NCBI RefSeq assembly: GCF_006547145.1
Contig: NZ_CP041244.1
Coordinates: 5,518,001-5,582,000, forward strand
Reading direction: 5' to 3'
DNA: 64,000 bases
Origin: Actinomadura sp. WMMA1423
GTDB lineage: Bacteria; Actinomycetota; Actinomycetes; Streptosporangiales; Streptosporangiaceae
The notes beneath the pieces are model-generated. The model was given only the letters and a program-made list of their open reading frames with translations. It ran no database searches and was not told where the DNA came from. Positions within the stretch are counted from its first letter, which is position 1. Every line of letters starts with the position of its first letter. Position numbers and translations under genes: made by a program. Shown in pieces: positions 1 through 8,076 of this stretch.

Positions 1-723
1 CACCGGGAGCATCGTCCAGCCCGAGCCGCCGAGGCCGTAGAGGAGGACACCCGTGCCGGTGGCGACGCACAGGGCGGCCGGGTAGCGCGACCGGCCCGGT
101 GCCGGGGCGGCGTCGGCCGGCGCGATGCCGCGCAGCGCGGGGACCAGCAGCAGCGTCGACGGGATCACCAGCGGAACCAGTCCGAGGAACACCCACCGCC
201 AGCCGGCGTGCTCGGCGACGACGCCGCCGACCGCCGGGCCGATCAGCGACGGCAGCACCCAGGCCGCCGACAGCGCGGCGAACACCCGGGACCGCAGCTC
301 CTCCGGGTAGACGCGGGCGATCACCACGTACATGGCGACGAGCGAGACGCCCGTGCCGAGGCCCTGCACGGCGCGCCCGGCGACGAACAGCCACATGGAC
401 GGCGCCGCGCCCGCGAGCACCAGCCCGGCCACGAACGCGCCGAGCCCGGTCAGGAACGGCCGGGCCGGCCCCGACCGGTCGACCCAGCCGCCCGCGAGGA
501 CCGTGGACAGCAGGGTGGTGATCAGGGTCGCGCTGAAGCCCCATGCGTACAGGGACAGGCCGTTCAGATCGTCCGCGATCACGGGCATGACGGTCCCGAC
601 GGCCATGCTCTCGAACGCCAGCAGCGTCACGACCAGGACGATCCCGAGCGTCGGGCCCCGGAACCCCGCGCCCAGCACGCCCCGTGCCGTCTTCGCCGGC
701 TCCTGGTCGACGCCGGCCGTCAT
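1..723 (-). CDS. MFS drug-type exporter, 3' part cut off by window edge
   Basis: Translating the minus strand from the ATG at 723 gives about 241 residues before the window ends. The pattern is typical of a major facilitator: a short cytoplasmic start, hydrophobic helices beginning with GIVLVVTLLAFESMAVGT, and the loop motif GGWVDRSG at the helix 2-3 position. A helix with GRAVQGLGTG and a fourth-to-sixth helix stretch with GPAVGGVVAEHAGWRWVF follow, as in DHA1/DHA2 multidrug efflux proteins. The start codon overlaps the stop of the upstream SDR gene in an ATGA junction, so the two are probably translationally coupled. The substrate cannot be told from the sequence. The C-terminal half is outside the window. 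Confidence 0.85.
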   Translation of the reverse strand, partial: MTAGVDQEPAKTARGVLGAGFRGPTLGIVLVVTLLAFESMAVGTVMPVIADDLNGLSLYAWGFSATLITTLLSTVLAGGWVDRSGPARPFLTGLGAFVAGLVLAGAAPSMWLFVAGRAVQGLGTGVSLVAMYVVIARVYPEELRSRVFAALSAAWVLPSLIGPAVGGVVAEHAGWRWVFLGLVPLVIPSTLLLVPALRGIAPADAAPAPGRSRYPAALCVATGTGVLLYGLGGSGWTMLPV

Positions 724-1388
724 CGCGCGGCTGCCAGGTCCGCCGCGCGGTACCGGCCGCTGGGGAGGCGGTCCGAGACGAGCCGGTGCAGCGCGGCGGC
801 GGCCTCCTCGGGAGGCGGGGCCGCGTCCGCGTCCTCGCCCGCCGCGCGCAGCATGCCGGTGTTCATCTCGCCCGGGTCCGCCCACCAGACGGCCACGTCG
901 GGCTCCTCGGCCGCCAGGACGTTCGACAGCTGCTCCAGCGCGGCCTTGGACGACCCGTAGCCGCCCCACGTCTCGTAGCCCTCCACGGCCGCGTCCGAAG
1001 TGATGTTCAGGATCGCGCCGCGCCGCTCCCGCAGGACGGGCAGGACGGCCTGGATCAGCGCCAGCGGCGCCAGGACGTTCGTCGCGAAGGTGGCGGCCAG
1101 GGCGTCCGCGGGAAGGGACGCGAGCCGGGGCATCGGCGTCGGGCCGAGCGTGCTCGCGTTGTTGACCAGCAGGTCGAGCCCGCTTTCGACCGCGCGGGCG
1201 AGGGCCGCCCGGTGCGCGGGATCGGCGACGTCCCCGGGGATCGCCGTCGCGCCGGTCTCGCGGGCGACCGCCCGCAGGTCGTCGGGGTCGCGGGCGTCGA
1301 TGACGAGGTTCCAGCCGTCCCCGGCGAGGGTGCGGGCGAGCGCCCGGCCGAGGCCCCGGGAGGCTCCGGTGATCAGTGCCGTCTTCAT
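720..1388 (-). CDS. Short-chain dehydrogenase/reductase
   Basis: Classical SDR of about 222 residues. The Rossmann fold starts immediately after the chosen Met (MKTALITGASRGLGRAL), with the cofactor motif TGASRGLG, the NNAS segment and the catalytic YGSSK near residue 150. I chose 1388 because the fold begins there and a GAGGG lies just upstream. An in-frame codon at 1424 would add 12 residues not expected in this family. The gene is coupled to the downstream MFS exporter by an ATGA overlap. The arrangement suggests a small detoxification or modification-plus-export unit, but the substrate is unknown. Confidence 0.85.
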   Translation of the reverse strand: MKTALITGASRGLGRALARTLAGDGWNLVIDARDPDDLRAVARETGATAIPGDVADPAHRAALARAVESGLDLLVNNASTLGPTPMPRLASLPADALAATFATNVLAPLALIQAVLPVLRERRGAILNITSDAAVEGYETWGGYGSSKAALEQLSNVLAAEEPDVAVWWADPGEMNTGMLRAAGEDADAAPPPEEAAAALHRLVSDRLPSGRYRAADLAAAR

Positions 1389-1602
1389 GCCCTCGACGCT
1401 AGGAGGCGGCGCGTCCGGAGGCATCGGCCGACGGGTCCCCGGAGCGGTCGTCAGATGGTCCTAGGACCGGCCTCCCCCGGGGATGGGAGGGCCGCGGCGG
1501 CACGTACTCCCGCCGGTTGATTCGAGAAGACCCGCCTAGAGAGTACGGTCTTCACATGCGAGGGCCGCAGGGCGCTCGACGAGGGGAGAACGAGAGGCCG
1601 GG

Positions 1603-2742
1603 ATGGTGACGGACGAGGGCTGCCGCGGCGACCAGGGCGCGACCCTGCACGCCGTCAGCTCCGCCGTGCTCGCGGTGACCCGGCACCTGTCCGTGCACGA
1701 GGTCCTCCAGGTCATCGTCAGGGCGGCCGCGCAGCTGCTGGACGCCCGCTACGCGGCCCTCGGCGTGCCCGACGACGAGGGCTCGTTCGCCGAGTTCGTC
1801 GTCGAGGGCGTCTCGGAGGAGGAGTGGGAGCGGATCGGCCCGCTGCCCCGCCAGCACGGCATGCTCGCCGCGATGCTGAAGGCCGACGCGCCGAAGCGCC
1901 TCGGCGACATCCGCAAGGAGGCCGAGTTCGAGGGCTGGCCGGTCGCGCACCCCGTCCTGAAGGACTTCCTCGGCGTGCCGATCCGCGACGGCGAGGACGT
2001 CCTCGGCATCATCTTCCTGGCCAACAAGCGCAGTCCCGGCGGCTTCACCCAGGACGACGAAGACCTGCTCACCCTGTTCGCCGCGCACGCCGCCATCGCC
2101 ATGGCGAACGCCCGCCTCTACGAGCACAACCGCGAGCTGACGGTGGTCGCCGAACGCAACCGGCTCGCCCGCGAGCTGCACGACGCCGTCGCGCAGAAGC
2201 TGTTCTCGCTGCGGCTGACGGCCCGCACCGCGTCCGCGCTCGCCGAGCGCGACCCGGTCCGGACCGTCCGGGAGCTCCAGCAGGTGGAGCGGCTCGCCGC
2301 CGAGGCCCTCGCCGAGCTGCGCGCCGTCATCTTCGAGCTGCGTCCCGCCGATCTGGCGGACGGTCTGGTGGCGTCGCTGCGCAAGCACGTCGAGGTACTC
2401 GACCGCGCGCACGAGGCCACGGTCCGCCTCCGCGCGGACGAGGCCGTCGTCCTGCCGGAGGAGCACGAGGCCGTCGCCTTCCGCATCACCCAGGAGGCGC
2501 TCTACAACGCGCTACGCCACGCCAGGGCCAACACTGTGCAGGTACGTCTTCGCACGGAGGACGAACGGGCCGTCCTAGAAGTCTTCGACGACGGCGCTGG
2601 TTTCGACGCGTCCGAGGGGGAGCAGCAGGGCGGGCTGGGGCTCACCTCCATGCGCGAGAGGGCGTACTCGATCGGCGGCGACCTCGCGATCGAGGCCGCG
2701 CCCGGCGAGGGAACGACCGTGCGGCTGGAGGTGCCGCTGTGA
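1603..2742 (+). CDS. GAF-domain sensor histidine kinase (NarL/DevS type)
   Basis: Cytoplasmic sensor kinase of 379 residues without membrane segments. Residues ~25-170 form a GAF domain that could sense a small ligand or redox state. Residues ~180-245 are a HisKA_3 dimerisation/phosphoacceptor domain with ERNRLARELHDAVAQ, in which H193 is the predicted phosphorylated His. The C-terminus is a HATPase_c domain with ITQEALYNALRHA (N box), DDGAGFD and GLGLTSMRERA. The stop overlaps the GTG of the response regulator gene (GTGA), so the pair is co-translated. The ligand of the GAF domain is unknown. DevS-like oxygen or NO sensing is possible but not shown. Confidence 0.9.
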   Translation: MVTDEGCRGDQGATLHAVSSAVLAVTRHLSVHEVLQVIVRAAAQLLDARYAALGVPDDEGSFAEFVVEGVSEEEWERIGPLPRQHGMLAAMLKADAPKRLGDIRKEAEFEGWPVAHPVLKDFLGVPIRDGEDVLGIIFLANKRSPGGFTQDDEDLLTLFAAHAAIAMANARLYEHNRELTVVAERNRLARELHDAVAQKLFSLRLTARTASALAERDPVRTVRELQQVERLAAEALAELRAVIFELRPADLADGLVASLRKHVEVLDRAHEATVRLRADEAVVLPEEHEAVAFRITQEALYNALRHARANTVQVRLRTEDERAVLEVFDDGAGFDASEGEQQGGLGLTSMRERAYSIGGDLAIEAAPGEGTTVRLEVPL

Positions 2743-3440
2743 GCGCCGCGCGGGGCACGATCAGGGTCCTGATCGCCGACGACCACCCCGTCGTCCGGCA
2801 GGGGCTGCGCACCTTCCTCGGCATCCAGGACGACATCGAGGTCGTGGGGGAGGCCGAGGACGGCACATCGGCCGTGACACTGGCCGAATCCCTGGAGCCC
2901 GATATCGTGCTCATGGACCTCAAGATGCCGGGCGCCGACGGCCTGACCGCGCTGGCGGAGTTGCGGGCTCGAGGGGTCTCGGCACGAGTCCTCGTCCTGA
3001 CCAGCGTGACGGAACGCGGGCACGTGCTGCCGGCGGTCCAGGCCGGGGCGGCCGGGTACCTGTACAAGGACGTCGACCCGCAGGCGCTCGTCCAGGCGAT
3101 CCGGGCGGTCCACGACGGGCACGTCCTGTTCGCGCCCGACGCGGCCGAGGCGATGCTGCGGGACGGGACGGCGGGCGGCGCGGGAGGGGACGACCGCGGC
3201 CTCGCCGCGCTGACCGAACGGGAACGGGAGGTGCTCGTGCACATAGCGCGGGGCAGGTCGAACCGCGAGATCGCCCGCGCCCTCGTGGTGTCCGAGAAGA
3301 CGGTCAAGACGCACGTCAGTAATCTGCTCATGAAACTGGGAGTCCAGGATCGGACGCAGGCGGCGCTGTACGCGGTCCGGCATGGTGTAGGAAACACGAG
3401 TGCTGCCGGGGAAACCGGGAAGACCACTGCCCGCGGCTGA
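2739..3440 (+). CDS. NarL/FixJ-family response regulator
   Basis: Partner of the upstream GAF kinase; it starts at a GTG that overlaps the kinase stop. The 233 residues have a receiver domain with acidic D14-D15, phosphoacceptor D60 (VLMDLKMPG), T88 and K110 (YLYKDV). A C-terminal LuxR/GerE helix-turn-helix follows (LTEREREVLVHIARG, then NREIARAL and VSEKTVKTHVSNLL). All residues needed for phosphotransfer are present, so it should be a DNA-binding transcription regulator. Its targets are not evident. The PP2C gene downstream begins 36 bp after the stop and may be co-transcribed. Confidence 0.93.
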   Translation: MSAARGTIRVLIADDHPVVRQGLRTFLGIQDDIEVVGEAEDGTSAVTLAESLEPDIVLMDLKMPGADGLTALAELRARGVSARVLVLTSVTERGHVLPAVQAGAAGYLYKDVDPQALVQAIRAVHDGHVLFAPDAAEAMLRDGTAGGAGGDDRGLAALTEREREVLVHIARGRSNREIARALVVSEKTVKTHVSNLLMKLGVQDRTQAALYAVRHGVGNTSAAGETGKTTARG

Positions 3441-3476
3441 TACAACTCCTCTGACAGGATCGTCATCGAAATTGGT

Positions 3477-4262
3477 ATGAACGTAGCAATCAGGTACGCA
3501 GCAGGCAGCGACATCGGCTGCAACCGGGAGAACAACGAGGACTCCGGGTACGCCGGTGTGCGGTTGATCGCGGTCGCGGACGGTATGGGCGGGTATGCGG
3601 GCGGCGAGGTCGCGAGCTCGACCGTCATCGGCTCCCTGCGCTCGCTCGACACCGATGCCCATAAGGACGATCTTGTCGATATGCTGGGCCGCGCCGTGGC
3701 CGAGGCCAACGAGAAGTTGCGCATCGTCCGGGAGGAACGCCCCGACCTGAGCCGGATGGGCACCACGCTCACCGCCATGCTCTGGTCCGGCGACTCCGTC
3801 GCGCTGGCGCACGTCGGAGACTCGCGCGGCTACCTGCTGCGCGACGGCGAGCTCTTCCAGATGACGCAGGACCACACGATGGACGAGTTGCTCAAGGCGG
3901 AGGCCGAACAGGCCGGCCAGCAGGCCGACCCCGCCGAGACCTCCCGGCTCTCGCACGTGCTGTACCGGGTGCTGGACGGCCGCGAGGACCGCGAGCCCGA
4001 CCTGCGCCTGCGCGAGGCCCGCCTCGGCGACCGCTACCTCCTGTGCTCCGACGGCCTGAGCGGCCCGGTCGACGCCCAGAAGATCTACGAGGTGCTGTCC
4101 GCCGAGGCCGACCCGCAGCGCGCCGTCGACCGGCTGATCGAGCAGGCCCGCGACAACGGCGGCCCCGACAACATCACCGCCGTCATCGCCGACGTCGTCG
4201 AGGCCGAGCACCTCTCCGGCTCCGAGGGCCCCGTCATCGTCGGCGCCGCCGCCCAGGCCTGA
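3477..4262 (+). CDS. PP2C-family serine/threonine phosphatase
   Basis: PP2C phosphatase of 261 residues with the metal-binding set: ENNED near residue 20, ADGMGG at 34-39, the segment HVGDSRGYLLRDG, the SDGL motif and a C-terminal DNGGPDNITAVI. It is soluble, with no membrane tail, unlike the PstP enzymes of mycobacteria. It follows a two-component pair closely and presumably dephosphorylates Ser/Thr kinase substrates, acting opposite enzymes such as the kinase encoded near 27 kb. No strong Shine-Dalgarno sequence precedes the ATG, but the domain begins at once, which supports this start. Confidence 0.9.
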   Translation: MNVAIRYAAGSDIGCNRENNEDSGYAGVRLIAVADGMGGYAGGEVASSTVIGSLRSLDTDAHKDDLVDMLGRAVAEANEKLRIVREERPDLSRMGTTLTAMLWSGDSVALAHVGDSRGYLLRDGELFQMTQDHTMDELLKAEAEQAGQQADPAETSRLSHVLYRVLDGREDREPDLRLREARLGDRYLLCSDGLSGPVDAQKIYEVLSAEADPQRAVDRLIEQARDNGGPDNITAVIADVVEAEHLSGSEGPVIVGAAAQA

Positions 4263-4597
4263 CCCCGGCCCCGGCCCCGCTCCCGGGCCGGGACGTGGAC
4301 CGATCGGCCCGCCGCACGTCCCGCACGCCCACGGTCCGGGCGCCGCGCGTCCCGTCCGGCGCGGGCGCGCATCCCCCGTCTCGCAGTGCCACGAGCACGC
4401 GCCCGGCTCTTCCTCGCCCGGCCGGGCCCCTCCGGATCGCGGGCACGTCGCGTCGTCCGAGTGCCGGAACCGGACGATTCATTCATGCTCGTAACGCGAA
4501 AGAGTGCCCATATAGCTGGCGATTTGTCCTACTCTTGCCCCAGAGGTGGTGTCGCCTAGCGATGAGTAACGGTCACGCAGCGGATCGTTGCCAGGAC
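4263..4597. other. Non-coding stretch of about 335 bp
   Basis: Very GC-rich (repeated ccccggcccc near the phosphatase stop), then more AT-rich beyond about 4480. I found no convincing reading frame: frames that stay open lack a ribosome-binding site and have Arg/Pro-rich compositions typical of shadow frames. It probably holds only the phosphatase 3' region and upstream promoter sequence for the DUF2752 gene. Confidence 0.5.
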
Positions 4598-4626
4598 TTG
4601 ACCCACCATAGGGTGCACCCGATATA
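4598..4626 (+). promoter_or_regulatory. Likely sigma-70-type promoter of the DUF2752 gene
   Basis: TTGACC at 4598-4603 is separated by 17 bp from GATATA at 4621-4626, good matches to vegetative -35 and -10 boxes. The TTG start with its GGAGG lies about 40 bp downstream. A short inverted repeat (ACCCG/CGGGT) straddles the -10 box and could bind a regulator. Confidence 0.5.
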
Positions 4627-4665
4627 CGGGTCACTCACCTGTATGTCATCGAGGCGGAGGATTCG

Positions 4666-5115
4666 TTGGGGGGAGCGCCCGGGGCGGCGCCCGCCGGTGC
4701 ACCGCAAGGTGTGCTCGGGGGGATCGTCAGCCGGACCCTCACCGCAGCGCGGCACAGACCCCTGGGTACGGTGCTGCGCGTCGCGGCGATGGCCGTAGCG
4801 GCCATCGGCGCGTCATGGATCCATCGCGTGAACGACCCCGGCGTGCTCTGTCCCCTGCGGGCGCTCACCGGAATCCCGTGTCCCCTGTGCGGGGGCACGA
4901 CCGTGTTCATCGAGTTCGGCTCGGGCCGTCCCGGCCAGGCCGTCCTCGCGAACCCGGTCGCGCTCACCGGCGCCATCGCCGTCGCCGCCGCACCGCTGGG
5001 ACTGGGTGAACGGTGGTGGGCACTCCAGCCGAAGACCCGTGCCTGGATGCTCGGCACCGCCCTCGTCGGGTCGGAGCTGTGGCAGCTCGTCCGGTTCGGT
5101 GTTCTGCGGGTTTGA
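4666..5115 (+). CDS. DUF2752 small membrane protein
   Basis: 149-residue membrane protein starting at TTG, with GGAGG at 4656-4660. The diagnostic part is the cysteine-rich stretch CPLRALTGIPCPLCGGTT near residues 63-80, characteristic of DUF2752, followed by FIEF. There are two or three hydrophobic segments (around 41-55, 95-115 and 120-140). Function is unknown. The conserved Cys residues could bind metal or form disulfides at the membrane face. It precedes the RDD gene by 88 bp and the two may form one envelope unit. Confidence 0.85.
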   Translation: MGGAPGAAPAGAPQGVLGGIVSRTLTAARHRPLGTVLRVAAMAVAAIGASWIHRVNDPGVLCPLRALTGIPCPLCGGTTVFIEFGSGRPGQAVLANPVALTGAIAVAAAPLGLGERWWALQPKTRAWMLGTALVGSELWQLVRFGVLRV

Positions 5116-5203
5116 GCCTCGGTCGGTCCTCGGTCAGACTTGCGGAGCCCACCGGGTCCGGCGGGCGTCACATATCCACAGGGTCAATTTATAAGGAGCA
5201 AGT

Positions 5204-5923
5204 GTGGGTAACCCCTACGACCCGTACGGTCAGCAGCCGGGCTACGGGCAGCAACAGCCCGGGTACGGCCAGCAGCCCCCGGCCCAGCCCGGTTACGGTC
5301 AGCCCGGCGGTCAGCCCGGCTACGGCCAGCAGCCGCCGGCCCAGCCCGGTTACGGCCAGCCCGGCGGTCAGCCCGGTTACGGCCAGCCTCCGGCGCAGCC
5401 CGGCTACGGTCAGCAGTCCCCTGCCCAGCACGGCTACGGCGCGCCCTCCCAGCCCTCCCAGCCGGGCTACGAGGTGCACCACCACCACTACGGCTCGACC
5501 GGCCAGCTCGCCGAGTGGGGTTCGCGCGCGGGCGGCTACGTCATCGACTACCTGATCTTCGCCGGTCCGGTGTTCGTGCTGTACATCCTGATGATCATCC
5601 TCAGCAGCTCCGGCAGCAGCGGCGCGGCGCTGTTCGGCCTCCTGCTCATGCTGATCGGCCTGGCCATCTCCATCGCGGGCGGCCTGTGGATCTGCTACCA
5701 GGAGGGCACCACCGGCCAGTCCATCGGCAAGCGGCAGATGGGCATCCGCCTCGTCAGCGCGCAGACCGGTCAGCCGATCGGCTTCGGCATGGCGTTCGTG
5801 CGCAAGCTCGCGCACTTCGCCGACAGCGCCGTGTGCTACCTCGGCTTCCTCTGGCCGCTGTGGGACGAGCGCAAGCAGACCTTCGCCGACAAGATCTGCA
5901 ACACCATCGTGGTCCGCGCCTGA
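5204..5923 (+). CDS. RDD-family membrane protein with YGQQPG-repeat N-terminus
   Basis: 239 residues from a GTG preceded by AAGGAG (5193-5198). Residues 1-90 are a low-complexity Gly/Pro/Gln/Tyr tail built from repeats such as QPGYGQQ and AQPGYGQP, then an HHHHY patch. From ~100 on it is an RDD domain: WGSRAGGYVIDYLI with the R and D of the family name, two to three membrane helices, and the conserved GQSIGKRQMGIRLV. The disordered Tyr/Gln-rich tail is common in actinobacterial RDD proteins and may drive clustering or protein contacts. The role is not established. Two hairpin terminators follow. Confidence 0.88.
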   Translation: MGNPYDPYGQQPGYGQQQPGYGQQPPAQPGYGQPGGQPGYGQQPPAQPGYGQPGGQPGYGQPPAQPGYGQQSPAQHGYGAPSQPSQPGYEVHHHHYGSTGQLAEWGSRAGGYVIDYLIFAGPVFVLYILMIILSSSGSSGAALFGLLLMLIGLAISIAGGLWICYQEGTTGQSIGKRQMGIRLVSAQTGQPIGFGMAFVRKLAHFADSAVCYLGFLWPLWDERKQTFADKICNTIVVRA

Positions 5924-5939
5924 CCCACGAACCACGAGA

Positions 5940-5967
5940 GCGGGGCGCCCCACCCGGGACGCCCCGC
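5940..5967 (+). terminator. Hairpin after RDD gene
   Basis: GCGGGGCG (5940-5947) pairs perfectly with CGCCCCGC (5960-5967) across a 12-nt loop. It lies 17 bp past the RDD stop and has no long T tract, so it is a GC-type terminator or processing stem. Confidence 0.6.
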
Positions 5968-5989
5968 TTCGCGCTACAAGCACCCCGCT

Positions 5990-6023
5990 AACGCCCCGGA
6001 CCAGGGACCGGGGCGTTTTCTTT
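5990..6023 (+). terminator. Strong rho-independent terminator
   Basis: AACGCCCCGG (5990-5999) pairs over 10 bp with CCGGGGCGTT (6008-6017) across an 8-nt loop and is followed by a T-rich tail (TTCTTT). Its right arm and tail are the first bases of the 99-bp tandem repeat that follows. Confidence 0.85.
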
Positions 6024-6207
6024 GTGGGGGGCGACCCCCCACGGCCCCCCCGGGAGGGGCGGTTCGGCCCGGTCCCCTGCGCTGCGCTAGCGCTCCGCTC
6101 CGGGGACCGGGGCGTTTTCTTTGTGGGGGGGCGACCCCCCCACGGCCCCCCCGGGAGGGGCGGTTCGGCCCGGTCCCCTGCGCTGCGCTAGCGCTCCGCT
6201 CCGGGGA
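6004..6207. repeat. Two tandem copies of a ~99-bp multi-hairpin unit
   Basis: Unit 1 is 6004-6102 and unit 2 is 6103-6203, with a few bases of a third start. Each unit has a T-rich tail sequence, a tight hairpin (GTGGGGGG-CGA-CCCCCCAC in copy 1), a CCCCCCCGGGAGGGG stretch, and an outer stem GGTCCCC/GGGGACC enclosing the palindrome GCGCTAGCGC. In copy 2 the tight stem is one base pair longer, by a matching extra G and C. The last codons and stop of the minus-strand gene lie inside unit 2, so the repeat sits exactly in the convergent gene end. Confidence 0.9.
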
Positions 6208-6955
6208 CCGGGTCGAACGCGCTGTTGCAGGCCGCCACCAGGGCGCGGCGTACCGCGCCGTCCAGGAGGCGGAGGGCCTCGCCGCGGCGCTGCATCTGGT
6301 CGGCGCTCAGGCCGCGGTCGTCCATCTGCCGGGCGAGGTCCACGACGAAGGAGAGGCGGCCGGCGAGGGCGGCGACGCGGTGGGCGCGGGGCGGGTAGCC
6401 GGGGGCCAGCGGGTGGTCGCCGCGGTCGGGGTCGCGCAGGTCGACCAGCGCGTCCGCGATCTCGGGGGGCACGCCCGCGAAGTCGTCGACGGCCAGCAGC
6501 GCCTCGGTGGCGTCCCGCATGGCGAGGGTGAGGCGGTGGTCGGCCTCGGCCAGGGACGGGACGTCGGGCGGCGCCGCCGACGCGTCGTGGGTCGTCCAGC
6601 GGACGCCGACGTAGGACGAGCCGCGCCGGTCCTCCGCGGGGACGAGCCCCATCGCCCGCCCGTCGAGCACGGCGACGACGGCGGCGCCCGCCTCGATCGC
6701 CGCCCGGTTGAAGGACGGCGGCCCGGTCAGCCCCAGCGGGTCGCCCGGCTCCGGCAGCGCCAGCCGCAGCGCCGCCAGCCCGCCGACGCGCAGGTCGCCG
6801 AGGCCGCGGCGCAGCGTCACCTCGGCGGGCTCGCCGCCGACGATCTGCGGGCCCGCGCTCTTCTCGATCTCGTCGACGGCCTCGTCCAGGCCGACGTGCC
6901 CCGTCAGCCAGGCGTTGCCCCAGGCGACGAGGGCGATCGCGACGGCCCTGCTCAT
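6188..6955 (-). CDS. Conserved-looking hypothetical protein
   Basis: About 255 residues from the ATG at 6955 (MSRAVAIALVAWGNAWLTGHVGLDEA). The open frame extends 62 codons further upstream, but that part is Arg/Pro/Gly-rich and lacks a ribosome site. The protein is soluble and acidic, with a predicted alpha/beta first half (GDPLGLTGPPSFNRAAIEAG, VVAVLDGRAMGLVPAED) and a helical second half with QMDDRGLSADQMQRRGEAL. I do not recognise a family. It looks like an actinobacterial protein of unknown function. Its 3' end lies in the tandem hairpin repeat, which may end transcription from both sides. Confidence 0.7.
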   Translation of the reverse strand: MSRAVAIALVAWGNAWLTGHVGLDEAVDEIEKSAGPQIVGGEPAEVTLRRGLGDLRVGGLAALRLALPEPGDPLGLTGPPSFNRAAIEAGAAVVAVLDGRAMGLVPAEDRRGSSYVGVRWTTHDASAAPPDVPSLAEADHRLTLAMRDATEALLAVDDFAGVPPEIADALVDLRDPDRGDHPLAPGYPPRAHRVAALAGRLSFVVDLARQMDDRGLSADQMQRRGEALRLLDGAVRRALVAACNSAFDPVPGAER

Positions 6956-7181
6956 ACGTCCGTGCTCATTCTCGGTCTCGTGCGTTCCGTAATGGGCATG
7001 CGATCCACGATAAGCGCTCCGATCGCCGGTGCCACCGGACGTAAGGGACCTCTCGCGTCGCGGGCGGGTTCCGGAGGTGGCCTCCGGGTGCGGTCCCGGG
7101 GGGCCACGGACGCCCCGAATCGCATAGGTTCTTTCCTGCAAGCGGGAGCACGGACCACCGGATTGGGGACGAAGGCGCGCG

Positions 7182-7970
7182 ATGGCAGGCGAGGTACTTC
7201 AGCTCCGGGGAGTCGGGGTCAGGCGCGGCGCGGCCGCCCTTCTGCAGGACGTCACGTGGACGGTGAACGAGGGCGACCGGTGGGTCATCGTCGGTCCGAA
7301 CGGCGCGGGCAAGACGACGTTGCTGCAGATAGCCGCCGCCATGCTGCATCCCACCGAGGGCGGCGTCGAGATCCTGGAGGAGGAGCTAGGCCGCACCGAC
7401 GTGTTCGAGCTCCGTCCCCGCATCGGCCTCGCCAGCTCCTCGCTGGCCGAGAAGGTCCCGGCCGGTGAGACGGTCATCGACCTGGTGCTGACCGCCTCGT
7501 ACGCGATCCTCGGCCGCTGGCGGGAGGAGTACGACTCGACCGACCTCGACCGGGCGGTCGCGCTGCTGGACGCCCTCGGCTGCGCCGACCTGATCCGCCG
7601 CACGTTCAGCACCCTGTCGGAGGGCGAGCGCAAGCGGGTCCAGATCGCCCGGGCCCTGATGCCCGACCCCGAGCTGCTGCTGCTGGACGAGCCCGCCGCC
7701 GGCCTCGACCTCGGCGGCCGCGAGGACCTCGTCGCCCGCCTGGCGGCCCTCGCCGACGACCCGGCCGCGCCAGCCATGGCGATGGTCACCCACCATGTGG
7801 AGGAGGTCCCGGAGGGCTTCACCCACGCGCTGCTGCTGCGCGCCGGGAAGGTCGTCGCCCAGGGCAAGGTGGACGAGGTCTTCACCCCCGAGCACCTGTC
7901 GGAGACCTTCGGGCTGCCGCTCGCCGTCGACCGCCAGAACGGCCGCTGGTACGCCCGCTCGGCACGCTGA
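7182..7970 (+). CDS. ABC transporter ATP-binding protein, stand-alone
   Basis: Single nucleotide-binding domain of 262 residues: Walker A GPNGAGKTT near 40-48, signature LSEGERKRVQIARAL, Walker B LLLLDEPAAGLDLGG and switch His in MVTHHVEE. The sequence resembles ATPases of the ModF/YnjD type (short, one domain, with the final HxLSETFGLPL segment also seen in metal and siderophore importers). No permease or binding protein lies next to it, so its partner must be encoded elsewhere or it acts without one. The downstream TauE gene is about 107 bp away and may be independent. Confidence 0.88.
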   Translation: MAGEVLQLRGVGVRRGAAALLQDVTWTVNEGDRWVIVGPNGAGKTTLLQIAAAMLHPTEGGVEILEEELGRTDVFELRPRIGLASSSLAEKVPAGETVIDLVLTASYAILGRWREEYDSTDLDRAVALLDALGCADLIRRTFSTLSEGERKRVQIARALMPDPELLLLDEPAAGLDLGGREDLVARLAALADDPAAPAMAMVTHHVEEVPEGFTHALLLRAGKVVAQGKVDEVFTPEHLSETFGLPLAVDRQNGRWYARSAR

Positions 7971-8076
7971 ACCAGGGCACGACACCCCATACCGACCCCC
8001 GATCGACGGGGTTCCGCGGCGGATTCCCTACGATGTGTGCGCCGTCGGGAACTCGTAGCACAGGGATGGGGCGGAC

